Assembly (NCBI GenBank): GCA_050013835.1
Contig: JBEKEM010000005.1
Coordinates: 103,466 to 167,465, forward strand
DNA length: 64,000 nucleotides
Origin: Bog-793 sp050013835
GTDB lineage: Bacteria > Actinomycetota > Acidimicrobiia > Acidimicrobiales > Bog-793
Direction of reading: 5' to 3'
Below, piece after piece: positions 22,728 through 35,613 of the stretch (the first letter of the stretch is position 1; each line of letters begins with the position of its first letter). The position numbers were made by a program, and so were the translations under genes. A model generated the notes under the pieces. It was not told the origin of the DNA. It saw nothing but the letters and a program-made list of their open reading frames with translations, and did not search any database.

Positions 22728-23733
22728 GCGCGGTGCTGAGCGCCCTGCAGGCCGCGACCGCCCGGCGCAATCTCACGGACGGCGAGATGACGGCCGCGAT
22801 GGAACAGATCGCCGGTGGCGAGGCGAATCAGATCCAGGTCGGCGCGCTGCTCACCGCCCTGCGGACGAAGGGCGAGACGGCGGAGGAGGTCAGCTCCGCC
22901 GCCCGGGTGATGCGCCGCCACGCCAAGAAGGTGCACGTGCAGGCCGAGAACGTCATCGACACCTGCGGCACGGGAGGGGACGGGGCGGGCACCTTCAACA
23001 TCTCCACGACGGCGGCGATCGTCGCCGCGGCGGCGGGTGCGACGGTCGCCAAGCACGGCAACCGCTCGGCGTCGTCGCGCTGCGGATCGGCCGACGTGCT
23101 CGAGGAGCTCGGCGTCGCCTTCGGGGACACCGAGCTGTTCCTGCGGTGCCTCGACCAGGCGCGGCTCGGCTTCCTCTTCGCGCCGGCCCACCACTCGGCG
23201 TTCAAGGCGGTGGGAGCGACGCGTGCCGCCCTCGGCGTGTCGACGATCTTCAACTTGATCGGCCCGCTCGCCAACCCGGCATCGGCCAGGCGGCAGGTCG
23301 TCGGCGTGTCGACCGAGCGCCACGTCCCCGTCATCGCCGAGGCGCTGCGGTCGCTGGGGACGGAGCACGCCCTCGTCGTGCACGGGGACGGGACCGACGA
23401 GATCGCCGTCAGCGGCACGACCCTTGTCCACGAGGTCCGTCGGGCCACGGTGTCGACCTTCACCGTTTCCCCCGAGGACCTCGGCGTTTCGAGCTGGCGG
23501 CGGGAGGACTTGCGTGGCGGTGAAGCCTCCCGCAACGCCGACATCTGCCGGAGCGTCCTCGCGGGGGAGCGGGGGGCGCCGCGCGACGCCGTGCTCGCCA
23601 ACGCCGGGGCCGCCCTCTACGTCGCCGGTCGGGCGAGGTCGATCCGCGAGGGGGTCGCCCTCGCCGGGGAGGCGATCGACGACGGGAGCGCCCGCCGCAC
23701 GCTGGCGACGGTCGTCGAGCTGTCGCGGGGATC

Positions 23734-23737
<4 letters not shown>
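22724..23737 (+). CDS. trpD: Anthranilate phosphoribosyltransferase
   Basis: Joins anthranilate to PRPP. 337 aa, normal length. The PRPP glycine-rich loop DTCGTGGDGAGTFNIST (GTGGD from residue 82), the KHGNRSASSRCGSADVLE segment and HHSAFKAVG are family signatures. GTG start overlaps the trpG stop by 4 nt; the stop overlaps trpC by 4 nt. Confidence 0.97.
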
Positions 23738-24518
<781 letters not shown>

Positions 24519-24522
<4 letters not shown>

Positions 24523-25147
24523 CGACGCCCGTCGCCGTGAAGATCTGCGGGATCACCCGCCTCGAGGACGCCCTCGCCGCGGCCGCGTGCGGCGCGGACG
24601 CGGTGGGCTTCAACTTCTGGCGGGGCTCAGCGCGCTTTTGCGATCCGGGGGTCGCGGCGGCGATCATCGTCGAGCTGCCCCGGGAGGTCTGCCGCGTCGG
24701 CGTCTTCGTCGACGAGACCCCGGAGGCGGTGAACGCGATCGCGCAGCAGGTCGGGCTCAGTGCCGTCCAGCTTCACGGCGGGGAGTCCGCTGCCGACTGC
24801 GCGGCGTGCGCCCTTCCGGTCATCAAGACGATCGCCGTCTCGGGGCCCGTGGAGGCGGCGGACTACGCCGACTACGACGTGGCGGCCTTCCTCGTCGACT
24901 CCTCGACGCGGACCCGGGGGGGCAGCGGGATCGCCTTCGACTGGGGCTGGGCGCGAGGTTGCGGGCTGCCGGCGCCGGTCGTCTTGGCGGGGGGGCTCAC
25001 GCCGGCCAACGTGGCGGCGGCGATCGCCACCGTGGCACCCGCCGCCGTCGACGTCGCGAGCGGCGTCGAGTCGAGCCCGGGGATCAAGGATCACGAGGCC
25101 ATCGCGGCGTTCGTCGCCGCGGCGCGAGGAGGGCGATGGAAGGCGGA

Positions 25148-25151
<4 letters not shown>
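24519..25151 (+). CDS. trpF: Phosphoribosylanthranilate isomerase
   Basis: Amadori isomerase between TrpD and TrpC steps. 210-aa TIM barrel starting at GTG 24519 with the catalytic Cys in VKICGITR, GFNFWRGSARF, VQLHGGES, the acid in FLVDSSTRT, and LAGGLTPANV near the phosphate site. A separate trpF next to trpB differs from some actinobacteria that use the dual enzyme PriA instead. Confidence 0.95.
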
Positions 25152-26343
<1,192 letters not shown>

Positions 26344-26347
<4 letters not shown>

Positions 26348-27150
26348 CGGGGACCCGTCGGCTCGAGGCGGTCTTCGCCCGCTGCGCCGCCGAGGGGCGC
26401 AGCGCGCTCCTCACCTACGTGATGGCGGGCGACCCGGACCCCGCGGAGTCCGAGCTTTTGGCGGCCGCGTGCATCGACGGCGGCGCCGACATCGTCGAGC
26501 TCGGCATTCCCTTCTCCGACCCGCTCGCCGACGGGCCGGTCATCCAGGCAGCCGGCGAGCGGGCGCTGGCGAGCGGCACGCGTCTCGCCGACGTGCTGCG
26601 GGTCGCCGGCTCGCTGCGGGAGCGGACCGCGACCCCGCTCGTGCTGATGGGCTACCTCAACCCGATCCTCGCGATGGGGGAGGAGGCGTTCTTCGCTGCC
26701 TGTCAGGACCGCGGGGTCGACGCCGTGATCATCCCGGACCTGCTGCCCGAGTCGGCGGGCGTGGCAACCGCCGCCGCCGGCCGATCCGGGACCGGGCTCG
26801 TCTTCATGGTCGCCACGGCGACGTCGCCGGCGCGCCGGAGGCGCGCCGCCGAGGTCGCCACGGCGTTCGTCTACCTCACCGCCGTCGACGGTGTGACCGG
26901 GGTGCGGGCGCAGCTTCCCGAGCATCTCGCTGCCGACGTCGCCGTGCTGAAAGCGGACAGCCGCGTGCCCGTCGTCGTGGGCTTCGGGATCTCGCGGCCT
27001 AGCCACGTCGCGGCGCTGAACGGTGTCGCAGACGGGGTCGTCGTGGGTTCGGCGATCGTCGCCGCGATCGGCCGGGAGAGCGGGACTTCGCGTCGGGTGA
27101 GGGCGGTTCGTACACTGGTGGCGGCCCTGCGCGGAGCGATGGCCACCTGA
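26344..27150 (+). CDS. trpA: Tryptophan synthase alpha chain
   Basis: Cleaves indole-3-glycerol phosphate and channels indole to TrpB. 268-aa TIM barrel with VELGIPFSDPLADGPVIQ containing the catalytic Glu and Asp, LMGYLNPIL, and VVVGFGISRP near the phosphate site. ATGA overlap with trpB. A TACACT box (27111-27116) inside its 3' end could be an internal promoter for the following gene. Confidence 0.97.
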
Positions 27151-27183
27151 CGCAGCAGATCCCCCGAGGTTGGAGCCCAGCAC

Positions 27184-28068
27184 ATGCGCCTTCAATCGGT
27201 GGCCGGTGCTCCGGTCGACTACCCGGATCTCCCGCGCGACGCGCCGGTCTGCGTCGAGGTCATGTCCGCCGCTCCGGCCGGGGGTGTCGAGGGACTCGTC
27301 GATGAGCTGCGTGCCCTGTGCGCGGCGAGTCTCGCCGTCCAGATCAAGGCCGGCCGGTCGGTCATCAAGCTCATCAACCTGACCGGCCTGGCGGCGAGGC
27401 CGGACCACCGCCAGCGGATCGAGCCGACGCTCAACGTGCTGTCGGGGCTGGTCCAGGATCCGGCGTTCTCTCCGCTGGTGCTGCTGCGGGAGGCGGTCGA
27501 CGAGGTCGCGCCGCGCTTCGACGAGCGTTTCGGCTCGCTGCCCCAGGAGCTCCAGCGGATCGACGCCTTCGTGCGCGCTCTCGGCCTCGAGGCTTCGACG
27601 CCGGAGCTCACGCGGCCGTCGATCCACCTCGCCCTCGACCAGGCTGGCTCGCCCGGGGCGCTCCGCGGCGGGGTGCACCTCGGCCCCGACGACACCTCGC
27701 CGGTCGTCGCCGGCGTGGCCCACTGGTGGACGGACCACGACAGCCCCACCTCCGCGCGGCTGTGCCGAGCGGACTTCAACAAGGAACTCGCCGGGCCGCG
27801 CGCCCTCGTGCCGCTGCGTTACGTGCGCATGGCCGCGACGAGCCGCATCGACGGGGTCGCGCGCCATGAAATCCGCCCGGTGATCGGCGCCAGCCCGGGG
27901 GCCGGATTCAGCCTGTGCTGCGCCGACGACGTTGCCGGGACCCCCGCCTACCGGAACGCGCTGCTCGCCGCGACGCTCGAATGCGTGGGTGACCTCCTCG
28001 ACCACCTGCCGGTCGCCGCCTCGCCCTGGGGCCCGGTGGCGAAGCCCGGCGGGTCGCAGCCGACATGA
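27184..28068 (+). CDS. Unrecognised protein coupled to the TyrA-PheA gene
   Basis: 294 aa; I do not recognise a family. It has no signal peptide or membrane segment and looks like a soluble mixed alpha/beta protein (for example SVIKLINLTGLAA, PRFDERFGSLPQELQRIDAFV, GGVHLGPDD, VAHWWTDHDSPTSARLC). It starts 33 nt after trpA and its stop overlaps the ATG of the TyrA-PheA gene by 4 nt, so it is probably made together with that enzyme and may act in aromatic amino acid metabolism. That link is inference from position only. Confidence 0.75.
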   Translation: MRLQSVAGAPVDYPDLPRDAPVCVEVMSAAPAGGVEGLVDELRALCAASLAVQIKAGRSVIKLINLTGLAARPDHRQRIEPTLNVLSGLVQDPAFSPLVLLREAVDEVAPRFDERFGSLPQELQRIDAFVRALGLEASTPELTRPSIHLALDQAGSPGALRGGVHLGPDDTSPVVAGVAHWWTDHDSPTSARLCRADFNKELAGPRALVPLRYVRMAATSRIDGVARHEIRPVIGASPGAGFSLCCADDVAGTPAYRNALLAATLECVGDLLDHLPVAASPWGPVAKPGGSQPT

Positions 28069-30380
28069 ACCCCGAGCACCCTGTCCTCGTCGTCGTCGGT
28101 GCGGCCGGCGGGATGGGCCGTTGGCTGTGCCGCCACCTGTTCGCCGGCGCCGACTGGGACCACGCCGTGCTCGTCGACCGTGACCCCGGGGTCCACCGCC
28201 TGGAGTTCGGCCTGCGCTGCCCGGTTCGCACGGGCACGGTCCGCTACTCGGCCTCGGCGGAGGTCGCCGACGAGGACGGCCGCGCCATCGAGCTCGGCGC
28301 GGCGCCGGCGCGGGTCTGTCTCGCCGTCCCGCAGGCGGAGCTGCCGCGGGTGGCGGCCTACCTCCTGCCGGAGCTGCACCCGGGCTCGGTCGTCTTCGAC
28401 ACCTCCTCGGCCAAGGTCGCCGCCCTGGCGACGCTGCGGGCCGCCCGTCACGACGTGGCGGTGTTCGGGATCCACCCGCTCTTCGGGCCGACGGTGGCGT
28501 CGATGGACGGCCAGACCGTCGTCGTCTGCCCGTCCTCGGCGGCACCGACGGCGCACGAGTGGTTGGCGGTCCTCGTCTCGGCGGCGGGCGGCATCATCGA
28601 GCTCGCCAGCCCTGAGGAGCACGACCGGATCATGGCCTACGTCCAGTCGGCCTCCCACCAGGCGCTGCTCGCCTTCGCCGACGTCGTGGCCAACTCCGGA
28701 CACGACATCGAGGGGGAGCTGTGGAAGCTGCGCACCCCGGTCTTCGAGACGCTGCTCGGGCTGGCGTCGCGTGTTCTTAGCCCCGGCCAAGAGGAGACGA
28801 CGGCGTCGATCGAGCTCACGACCGAGGGCGCCCGCGTCGCGGCGGAGTTTGACCTCGCCCAGGACCGGTTGCGGTCGGCCCTGCGCACCGACGACGCCCA
28901 GAGCATCGCCTCGTACATCGCCTCGACCCGTGAGGCGTTCGGGGGCACGTTCTTCACGACCCTGCAGCAGGTCTCGAACCTGGCGGTCGAGGCGACCCAG
29001 GTGACCCGGACCCGGCTCGCCGAGCGGCGCCGCACCGGCGAGATCGTCGCCCTCGAGCACCACGGCGCCGGAGGGGTTCCCCGGCTCGTCGTGGGGAGGA
29101 TCCGCGAGATCACGCCGACGACCGTGACGGTGGAGGAGCTGCTCATCGGCACGAAGGGTCACGCCGTGCTCGCCGACGGCTCCGGGCTGGCGAACGCGCC
29201 GCGGCTCGGCGTCTCGGTCGGGGCCAAACGGCGCGTCGTTCGCTTCGGGTTCGCCCACGTGACGGTCGTGACGGCGACGGAGCTCGACCGGATCCTCGAC
29301 GAGTGGCTCGGCCGGATCTCGATCGACGTCCGCGTCCTCGTACCCGAGTCGATCGCCGGGACGGCGGTCACGGCGGTCTGCCGGTCGGTGGCGGGAGTCG
29401 ATGCGGCCTCGCTCGTCACCGAGGCGGTGCGGCTCGGCCAGCGGGAGGTCGTGGTGCGGATCCAGGTCCGCGCCGACCGGGATCCGGGCGAGGTCGCCGG
29501 CTTCGTTGCCGGGCGCGTCGACGAGGCCTACGGCTGGCCCGCCGGGATCGTCGCGCCGCTCGCCGACGCCCGGGTCCGGGCGGTCGCCTACCTCGGGCCC
29601 GCCGGCACCTTCTCGGAGATCGCGGCCCGCCAGGCGGCCGGGATCGTGGGGAGGCCCGACGCGGCGCTCGTAGCGTGCGCGGGATTCGAGGCGGTGATCG
29701 CTGCGGTCGTCGCGGGCGATGCCGAGCTGGCGGTCCTGCCGATCGTCAACTCCGCCTCGGGCCTCGTCGAGCTCGCCGCGGCGGGATTGCTCGCCAGCCG
29801 ACAGCTCGTCGCCGGCGGGGTGATCGACGTGTCGGTGCGCTTCGACGCCTACGCCGCCACCGATGACCTGGCCGCGCTCGGGGCCAGACCCGTCGTCTAC
29901 AGCCACCCGCAGGCGATCCAGCAGTGCTCGCACTACATCAACCGGCTCGGCTGGGAGGCGGTGGCGTGCGATTCGACGGCGGCGGCGTGCGGCCGCGCGG
30001 CGCGGGATCGCGACGGCGTCGCCATCGCCGCCCGCGGGCAGGCCGATCCGCACGGGCTGGTGACGGTCGCCCGAGACGTCGGAGACTTGTCGGGGGTGCT
30101 GACGCGCTTCCTCGTGCTCGGCCCGGCCGGCGCCTTCGCCGCCGAGGCCGCCGAGGGCGACCCCACCTACCGCTGGCTCTGGCTGACGGAGACCGACGAG
30201 AAGCTGGAGCCGTCCAAGCGTTCCGAGGGCGGCGCGCGCTTCGACGAAATCGTCGTCGGCGGCTCGCACGTCGCCCTCGTTGTCACGACGAGCCCCCGCC
30301 GCCCGGGACCGAAGGCGAAGACGCTGGCGCTCGGCCACCTGCCGTGGTCGCCACGCACGCCGGTCGTGCGCGTCCAGTAG
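28065..30380 (+). CDS. Prephenate dehydrogenase-prephenate dehydratase fusion
   Basis: 771 aa. Residues 1 to about 300 are TyrA-like: dinucleotide motif VGAAGGMG (11-18), DTSSAKV, the active-site FGIHPLFGP (His137) and QSASHQ (His198). Residues from about 505 to 690 are a PheA prephenate dehydratase domain: YLGPAGTFSE (from 509), PIVNS in place of the usual PIENS, and the catalytic LTRF (Thr680). The region between (about 320-505) is unassigned; its second half has a beta-alpha-beta look. No C-terminal ACT domain with an ESRP motif is visible. The two halves would act on the same substrate, prephenate, toward Tyr and Phe. Fusions of this pair are known in some archaea. Confidence 0.85.
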   Translation: MNPEHPVLVVVGAAGGMGRWLCRHLFAGADWDHAVLVDRDPGVHRLEFGLRCPVRTGTVRYSASAEVADEDGRAIELGAAPARVCLAVPQAELPRVAAYLLPELHPGSVVFDTSSAKVAALATLRAARHDVAVFGIHPLFGPTVASMDGQTVVVCPSSAAPTAHEWLAVLVSAAGGIIELASPEEHDRIMAYVQSASHQALLAFADVVANSGHDIEGELWKLRTPVFETLLGLASRVLSPGQEETTASIELTTEGARVAAEFDLAQDRLRSALRTDDAQSIASYIASTREAFGGTFFTTLQQVSNLAVEATQVTRTRLAERRRTGEIVALEHHGAGGVPRLVVGRIREITPTTVTVEELLIGTKGHAVLADGSGLANAPRLGVSVGAKRRVVRFGFAHVTVVTATELDRILDEWLGRISIDVRVLVPESIAGTAVTAVCRSVAGVDAASLVTEAVRLGQREVVVRIQVRADRDPGEVAGFVAGRVDEAYGWPAGIVAPLADARVRAVAYLGPAGTFSEIAARQAAGIVGRPDAALVACAGFEAVIAAVVAGDAELAVLPIVNSASGLVELAAAGLLASRQLVAGGVIDVSVRFDAYAATDDLAALGARPVVYSHPQAIQQCSHYINRLGWEAVACDSTAAACGRAARDRDGVAIAARGQADPHGLVTVARDVGDLSGVLTRFLVLGPAGAFAAEAAEGDPTYRWLWLTETDEKLEPSKRSEGGARFDEIVVGGSHVALVVTTSPRRPGPKAKTLALGHLPWSPRTPVVRVQ

Positions 30381-30440
30381 CCACCGGACCGTCCGGACCG
30401 GGGTGTCCTCCGCCTCGGGTGGCGCAAGGTGGGGGACGAG

Positions 30441-30446
30441 TAGCGT
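30441..30446 (+). promoter_or_regulatory. TAnnnT -10 box (leaderless)
   Basis: TAGCGT ends 6 nt before GTG 30453, placing transcription start at the start codon. No clear -35. Confidence 0.5.
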
Positions 30447-30452
30447 CAGGGC

Positions 30453-31952
30453 GTGGCCGAATCCCCTTCACGAGGGCGTTCCTCGCCGCGTCCGCGGCGC
30501 GCATCCCCATCCGCCCCGCAGCGACGGACCGCGGCCCCGATGACGCGTCCTGACCCGCAAAGCGCCCACGGCGTGGCGCGTCGCGCCCCGGTGGCGCGAG
30601 CTCACGGGGGGAGTGCCGACGGGGCGCGCACGGCATCGGGCGCCGTCGGCCGCAAGCCCGCCTCGCCTGACAAGCGGGCGCGGGGTGGGTCGCCCCGCCG
30701 TGAGGGTCCGCTCCCTTCGGGCGAGCCCCTGGGTCGATCGCCGCGCCCGCCCGCCGGGCGGCGGGGTCCCTCCGCCTCGGCACCGGCGGCACGCCCGGCG
30801 GGACGGGGCGACGAGGTCCGGGCCCGGGCGGGTGCCCGGACGCCGTCCCGGCAGGCGGGAACGTCAGCGGGACGCGGGCTCGGCCGCTCGCCGCGGCACG
30901 CCGCCGATGGCCGGACGCGGCGGGACGACGGCGGTCACTCCGAGGGGCGCGCGCCTCGCCCGCCGCGGCGTGGGGCGGTCCCACCCGAGGAGCGGCGCGC
31001 GAACCCGAGGCGGAGTCCGGCCGCGGTCGGACGTGACCGTTCCGGCGACGACTTCCGTCGGGCCGGCCGGGCGGGTTGGGGGGGCGTGGCCCGGCGGGGC
31101 GCCGTCGTGGTGCGTCGAGACGCCGCCGAACGCCCCCGCCGCCGGCCGTCCGAGGAGAAACGCCGAATGGCCCGGCGGGCCGGAGAGGGCACATCCGGTG
31201 AGAGGGCACCGTCGCGGCTGCGCGCGGTGGGTTCGGCGCCTGCGAGGCGCCCGGCCCGGGCGGCAGACGCCGTCGGACGGGTGGCGGCGCCCCGCGTCCG
31301 CGCGCCACGGCCGCGGGCGCGACGCGTGCCCAGCATCGTGCGGGACGAGCTCGCCGCGCTGGGTACGGAGAAACTCACGGCCCATCTCGAGGCGCGTCTC
31401 GCCGAGGCCGCCCGGGCCTACGAGCGCGACCGTTACTACGAGGCGCAGGCGATCCTGCGGGAGATGGCCCGCGCGACACCGGGGGTCGCGGCCGTTCGCG
31501 AGCTCTGCGGCCTCACCCTGTACCGGCTGGGCAACTGGAAGGCGGCGCTGCGGGAGCTGCGCGCCTTCGGGGACCTGACCGGCTCGGCCGACCAGCTGCC
31601 GGTCGTCGCCGACTGCGAGCGGGCCCTCGGCCGCCACGCCCGCGTCACCGAGATCTGGTCCGAGCTGCGAAGCGCCGGCGCCGGCAGCGACGTGCTCGCC
31701 GAGGGGCGCCTCGTCATGGCCGGATCGCTGGCCGACCGCGGCCGGATCGATGAGGCGATCGCGCTGCTCGCGCCGGCGGCCTCGCGCAACGTGCGCGGCC
31801 CGCACGAGCGGCACGTGCGGCAGTGGTACCTGCTCGCCGACCTCTACGAGCGCAGCGGGGATGTGCCCCGGGCCCGCGAGTTCTTCCAACGGGTCGTGAG
31901 GACGGACCCGGAGCTGTCGGACGCAGCCGAGAGGTTGGCCGGTCTGCGCTGA
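30453..31952 (+). CDS. TPR protein with long disordered Arg/Pro-rich head
   Basis: 499 aa in two parts. Residues 1 to about 290 are almost entirely Arg, Pro, Ala, Gly and Ser, predicted disordered and strongly basic. Residues about 290-499 are helical tetratricopeptide-like repeats (AYERDRYYEAQAILREM, LYRLGNWKAALRELRAF, ADRGRIDEAIALLAPAA, YERSGDVPRAREFFQRVV). Similar basic-headed TPR proteins occur in other actinobacteria near argH/recN-type clusters (recollection). It may bind nucleic acid or ribosomes (inference). An ATG around 31168 would remove most of the disordered head; the -10 box at 30441 favours the longer form. Confidence 0.75.
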   Translation: MAESPSRGRSSPRPRRASPSAPQRRTAAPMTRPDPQSAHGVARRAPVARAHGGSADGARTASGAVGRKPASPDKRARGGSPRREGPLPSGEPLGRSPRPPAGRRGPSASAPAARPAGRGDEVRARAGARTPSRQAGTSAGRGLGRSPRHAADGRTRRDDGGHSEGRAPRPPRRGAVPPEERRANPRRSPAAVGRDRSGDDFRRAGRAGWGGVARRGAVVVRRDAAERPRRRPSEEKRRMARRAGEGTSGERAPSRLRAVGSAPARRPARAADAVGRVAAPRVRAPRPRARRVPSIVRDELAALGTEKLTAHLEARLAEAARAYERDRYYEAQAILREMARATPGVAAVRELCGLTLYRLGNWKAALRELRAFGDLTGSADQLPVVADCERALGRHARVTEIWSELRSAGAGSDVLAEGRLVMAGSLADRGRIDEAIALLAPAASRNVRGPHERHVRQWYLLADLYERSGDVPRAREFFQRVVRTDPELSDAAERLAGLR

Positions 31953-32373
31953 CAGTCCGTGGAGGAGGCGCCCTCCGGCTCGCCGGTGGACCGGGAGGCG
32001 GGGCTACGCCAAGCGGTGCCGTGACCGCAGGAAGGGTTCCCGCGGGCGTCGGCGTGCCCGCGCCGCTCGGAGACGGGCGGACGATACCTTCGACCGCGAG
32101 TCACAGGCAGGCCCGCGCGACCCGCTCGTCCTCCCGGGTCGCGACTTCGGCGACCGCGTCCTTCCTGGCAGCGACCGGCCGATCCCGGCCCGGCGCAGCC
32201 CCGTTGCCAGCTGGGCGTTCCGGCGTGCCTTCGCCGAGGGCGGAGATCTTCGGGACGGTTCGGGACGTCTGTCTCGACGACTCGGTCGCTATCGCCTGAC
32301 GGGGGCGTGAACCGGAGAATCGCAGGTGCCCCACTACGCTGGGGCGCAGATCCGCGATGACAGGCAGGCCCCA
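31953..32373. other. Intergenic region before korA
   Basis: About 420 nt. No convincing gene on either strand. TACGCT at 32335-32340 is a good -10 candidate for korA and would start transcription near 32347. Confidence 0.5.
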
Positions 32374-34277
32374 TTGAGCGATCCCGTCGACCACCCGAAT
32401 GGGCACAAGGTCGAAACGCTGGAGAGCGTCGTCGTCCGGTTCGCAGGTGACTCCGGCGACGGCATGCAGGTCACGGGCGACCGGTTCACGACGGAGTCGG
32501 CGGTCTTCGGCAACGACCTCGCGACCCTGCCGAACTACCCGGCCGAGATCCGGGCCCCGGCGGGCACGCTGCCGGGGGTCTCCGCCTTCCAGGTCCAGAT
32601 CGCCGCCTACGACATCCTCACCCCGGGCGACGAGCCGAACGTGCTCGTGGCGATGAATCCGGCCGCCCTCAAGGCGAACGTCGCCGACCTCGCCAAGGGC
32701 GGGACGCTCATCGTCAACTCGGACGCCTTCGACAGCCGCTCGCTTGAGAAGGCGGGGTACGTCTCCAACCCGCTCACCGACGGGAGCCTCGCGGGCTTCC
32801 GCGTCTACGAGATCCCGATGACCTCGCTCACGCTGAAAGCCTGCGAGCCGACGGGTGCCAAGCCCCGCGACGCCGAGCGGAGCAAGAACTTCTTCGCCCT
32901 CGGGGTCATCTCGTGGCTCTACAACCGGCCGACCGACACGACGCTCGACTGGATAGGCACCCGCTACGCGGCCAAGCCCCTCGTCGTCGAGGCGAACCAG
33001 CTCGCCTTCCGGGCGGGGTTCAACTTCGGCGAGACGGCGGAGCTCTTCGACTCGTCCTACACGGTCCCCGCTTCGGAACTCGGGCCGGGGGAGTACACGA
33101 ACATCACCGGCAACACCGCCCTCGCCTGGGGCCTGCTCGCCGCCTCGCAGCTGGCGGGACTGAAGCTCTTCCTTGGCGCCTACCCCATCACGCCGGCTTC
33201 CGACCTGCTGCACGAGCTCGCCAAGCAGAAGCACTTCGGCACGATCACTTTCCAGGCCGAGGACGAGGTCGCCGGCGCCGGCGCGGCGCTCGGCGCCTCG
33301 TTCGGCGGCGCCCTCGGGGTGACGACGACGAGCGGCCCAGGGATCGACCTGATGGCGGAGACGATCGGGCTCGCCGTCTCGCTCGAGCTGCCACTCGTCA
33401 TCGTCGACGTCCAGCGTGGCGGGCCATCGACCGGGTTGCCGACGAAGCCGGAGCAGTCCGACCTGCTGGCCGCGATGTACGGCCGGCACGGCGAGGCGCC
33501 GGTGCCGATCGTCGCCGCGAGGACCCCCGGGAACTGCTTCGCCGCGGCGATCGAGGCGGCGCGGATCGCCCTCAAGTACCGCACGCCGGTGTTCCTGCTC
33601 TCCGACGGGTACCTGGCCAACGGCTCCGAGCCGTGGCAGGTCCCGGACCTCGCCGACCTCCCGGCGATCGGCGTCGAGTTCGCCACGGCGCCGAACCACG
33701 AGGGAGCCGACGGGACGCCCTCGTTTTGGCCCTACCTGAGAGATCCCGCCACGCTCGCCCGCCCCTGGGCGGTGCCGGGCACGCCGGGGCTCGAGCACCG
33801 CATCGGCGGCATCGAGAAGGCCGACGGTTCGGGCGACGTCTCCTACGAACCGGAGAACCACGAGCGGATGGTGCAGCTGCGGGGGGCCAAGGTCGCCGGG
33901 ATCGCGGCGGACATCCCTCCCGTCATGGTCGACGACCCGGGCGGGGCGGAGCTACTGGTCCTCGGCTGGGGCTCGACCTACGGGGCCGCGGCGGCGGCCG
34001 TCGGGCGGATCCGGGCCCGGGGGATGCGGGTCGCCAGGGCGCACCTCCAGCACCTCAACCCGTTCCCGGCAAACCTTTCCGAGGTGCTCCGGCGCTACCA
34101 GCGGGTCCTCGTCCCGGAGAACAACCTCGGGCAGCTGGCGAGGCTCGTGCGGGCCGAGTTCCTCGTCGACGCGGTGACGCTGTCAGGGATGAAGGGCCGC
34201 CCCTTCCGGATCGGCGAGATTGAGCGGGCGATCGCCGACCTGCTCGCCGCGCCGACGGCGACCGAGGAGGTGCGCCC

Positions 34278-34281
<4 letters not shown>
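32374..34281 (+). CDS. korA: 2-oxoglutarate:ferredoxin oxidoreductase, alpha subunit (gamma-alpha fusion)
   Basis: Subunit of the CoA-acylating 2-oxoacid:ferredoxin oxidoreductase, replacing or supplementing 2-oxoglutarate dehydrogenase in the TCA cycle. The N-terminal part (residues about 18-210; VRFAGDSGDGMQ) is the gamma domain, fused to the alpha pyrimidine-binding domain (LGAYPITPASDL, AEDEVAGAGAALGAS, TTSGPG, QRGGPSTGLPTK). 635 aa from TTG 32374, chosen because TACGCT at 32335-32340 looks like its -10 element; a GTG at 32326 would add 16 residues but lies upstream of that box. GTGA overlap with korB. Substrate inferred from the KorA architecture. Confidence 0.92.
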
Positions 34282-35294
<1,013 letters not shown>

Positions 35295-35613
35295 CCTCGA
35301 TCCGGCGTCGGGCGGTGGTCGGCGGACCGTCACGCCACCAGGAAGCGGCGACGACGCGTCGCTGACCAGCGACCAGGGGTCAGACGGCGGATCGGGGCCA
35401 AGCGACCGAGACGTCGATGGCCGCACGCCGGCGTCGAGCGCCATGTCGATCCGCCGTTGCGCACCGTCGGGCCGACCTCCCCGACTGGGCGGAACCTCGT
35501 AGCCCCCGGATCCATCCTCCGAGTCTTCGCGCGAAGACGCCCAGCCCGGATCGCCCCGGCTGCCCGTCTCGCAGCTGCTTCGGAATGGTCGCGACCGGCT
35601 GGAGTTCGGTCAG
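35295..35613. other. Convergent intergenic region with hairpins after korB
   Basis: About 320 nt between korB and the oppositely oriented LamG gene; no gene seen. Two hairpins lie 54 nt after korB: GCGACG-acg-CGTCGC (35348-35362) and CTGACC-N10-GGTCAG (35362-35383). They could act as a terminator; no U-run. Confidence 0.4.

Noticed and set aside
31953..32325. Possible small gene before korA
   Set aside because: Frames in both directions are short and compositionally biased, with no start signals.
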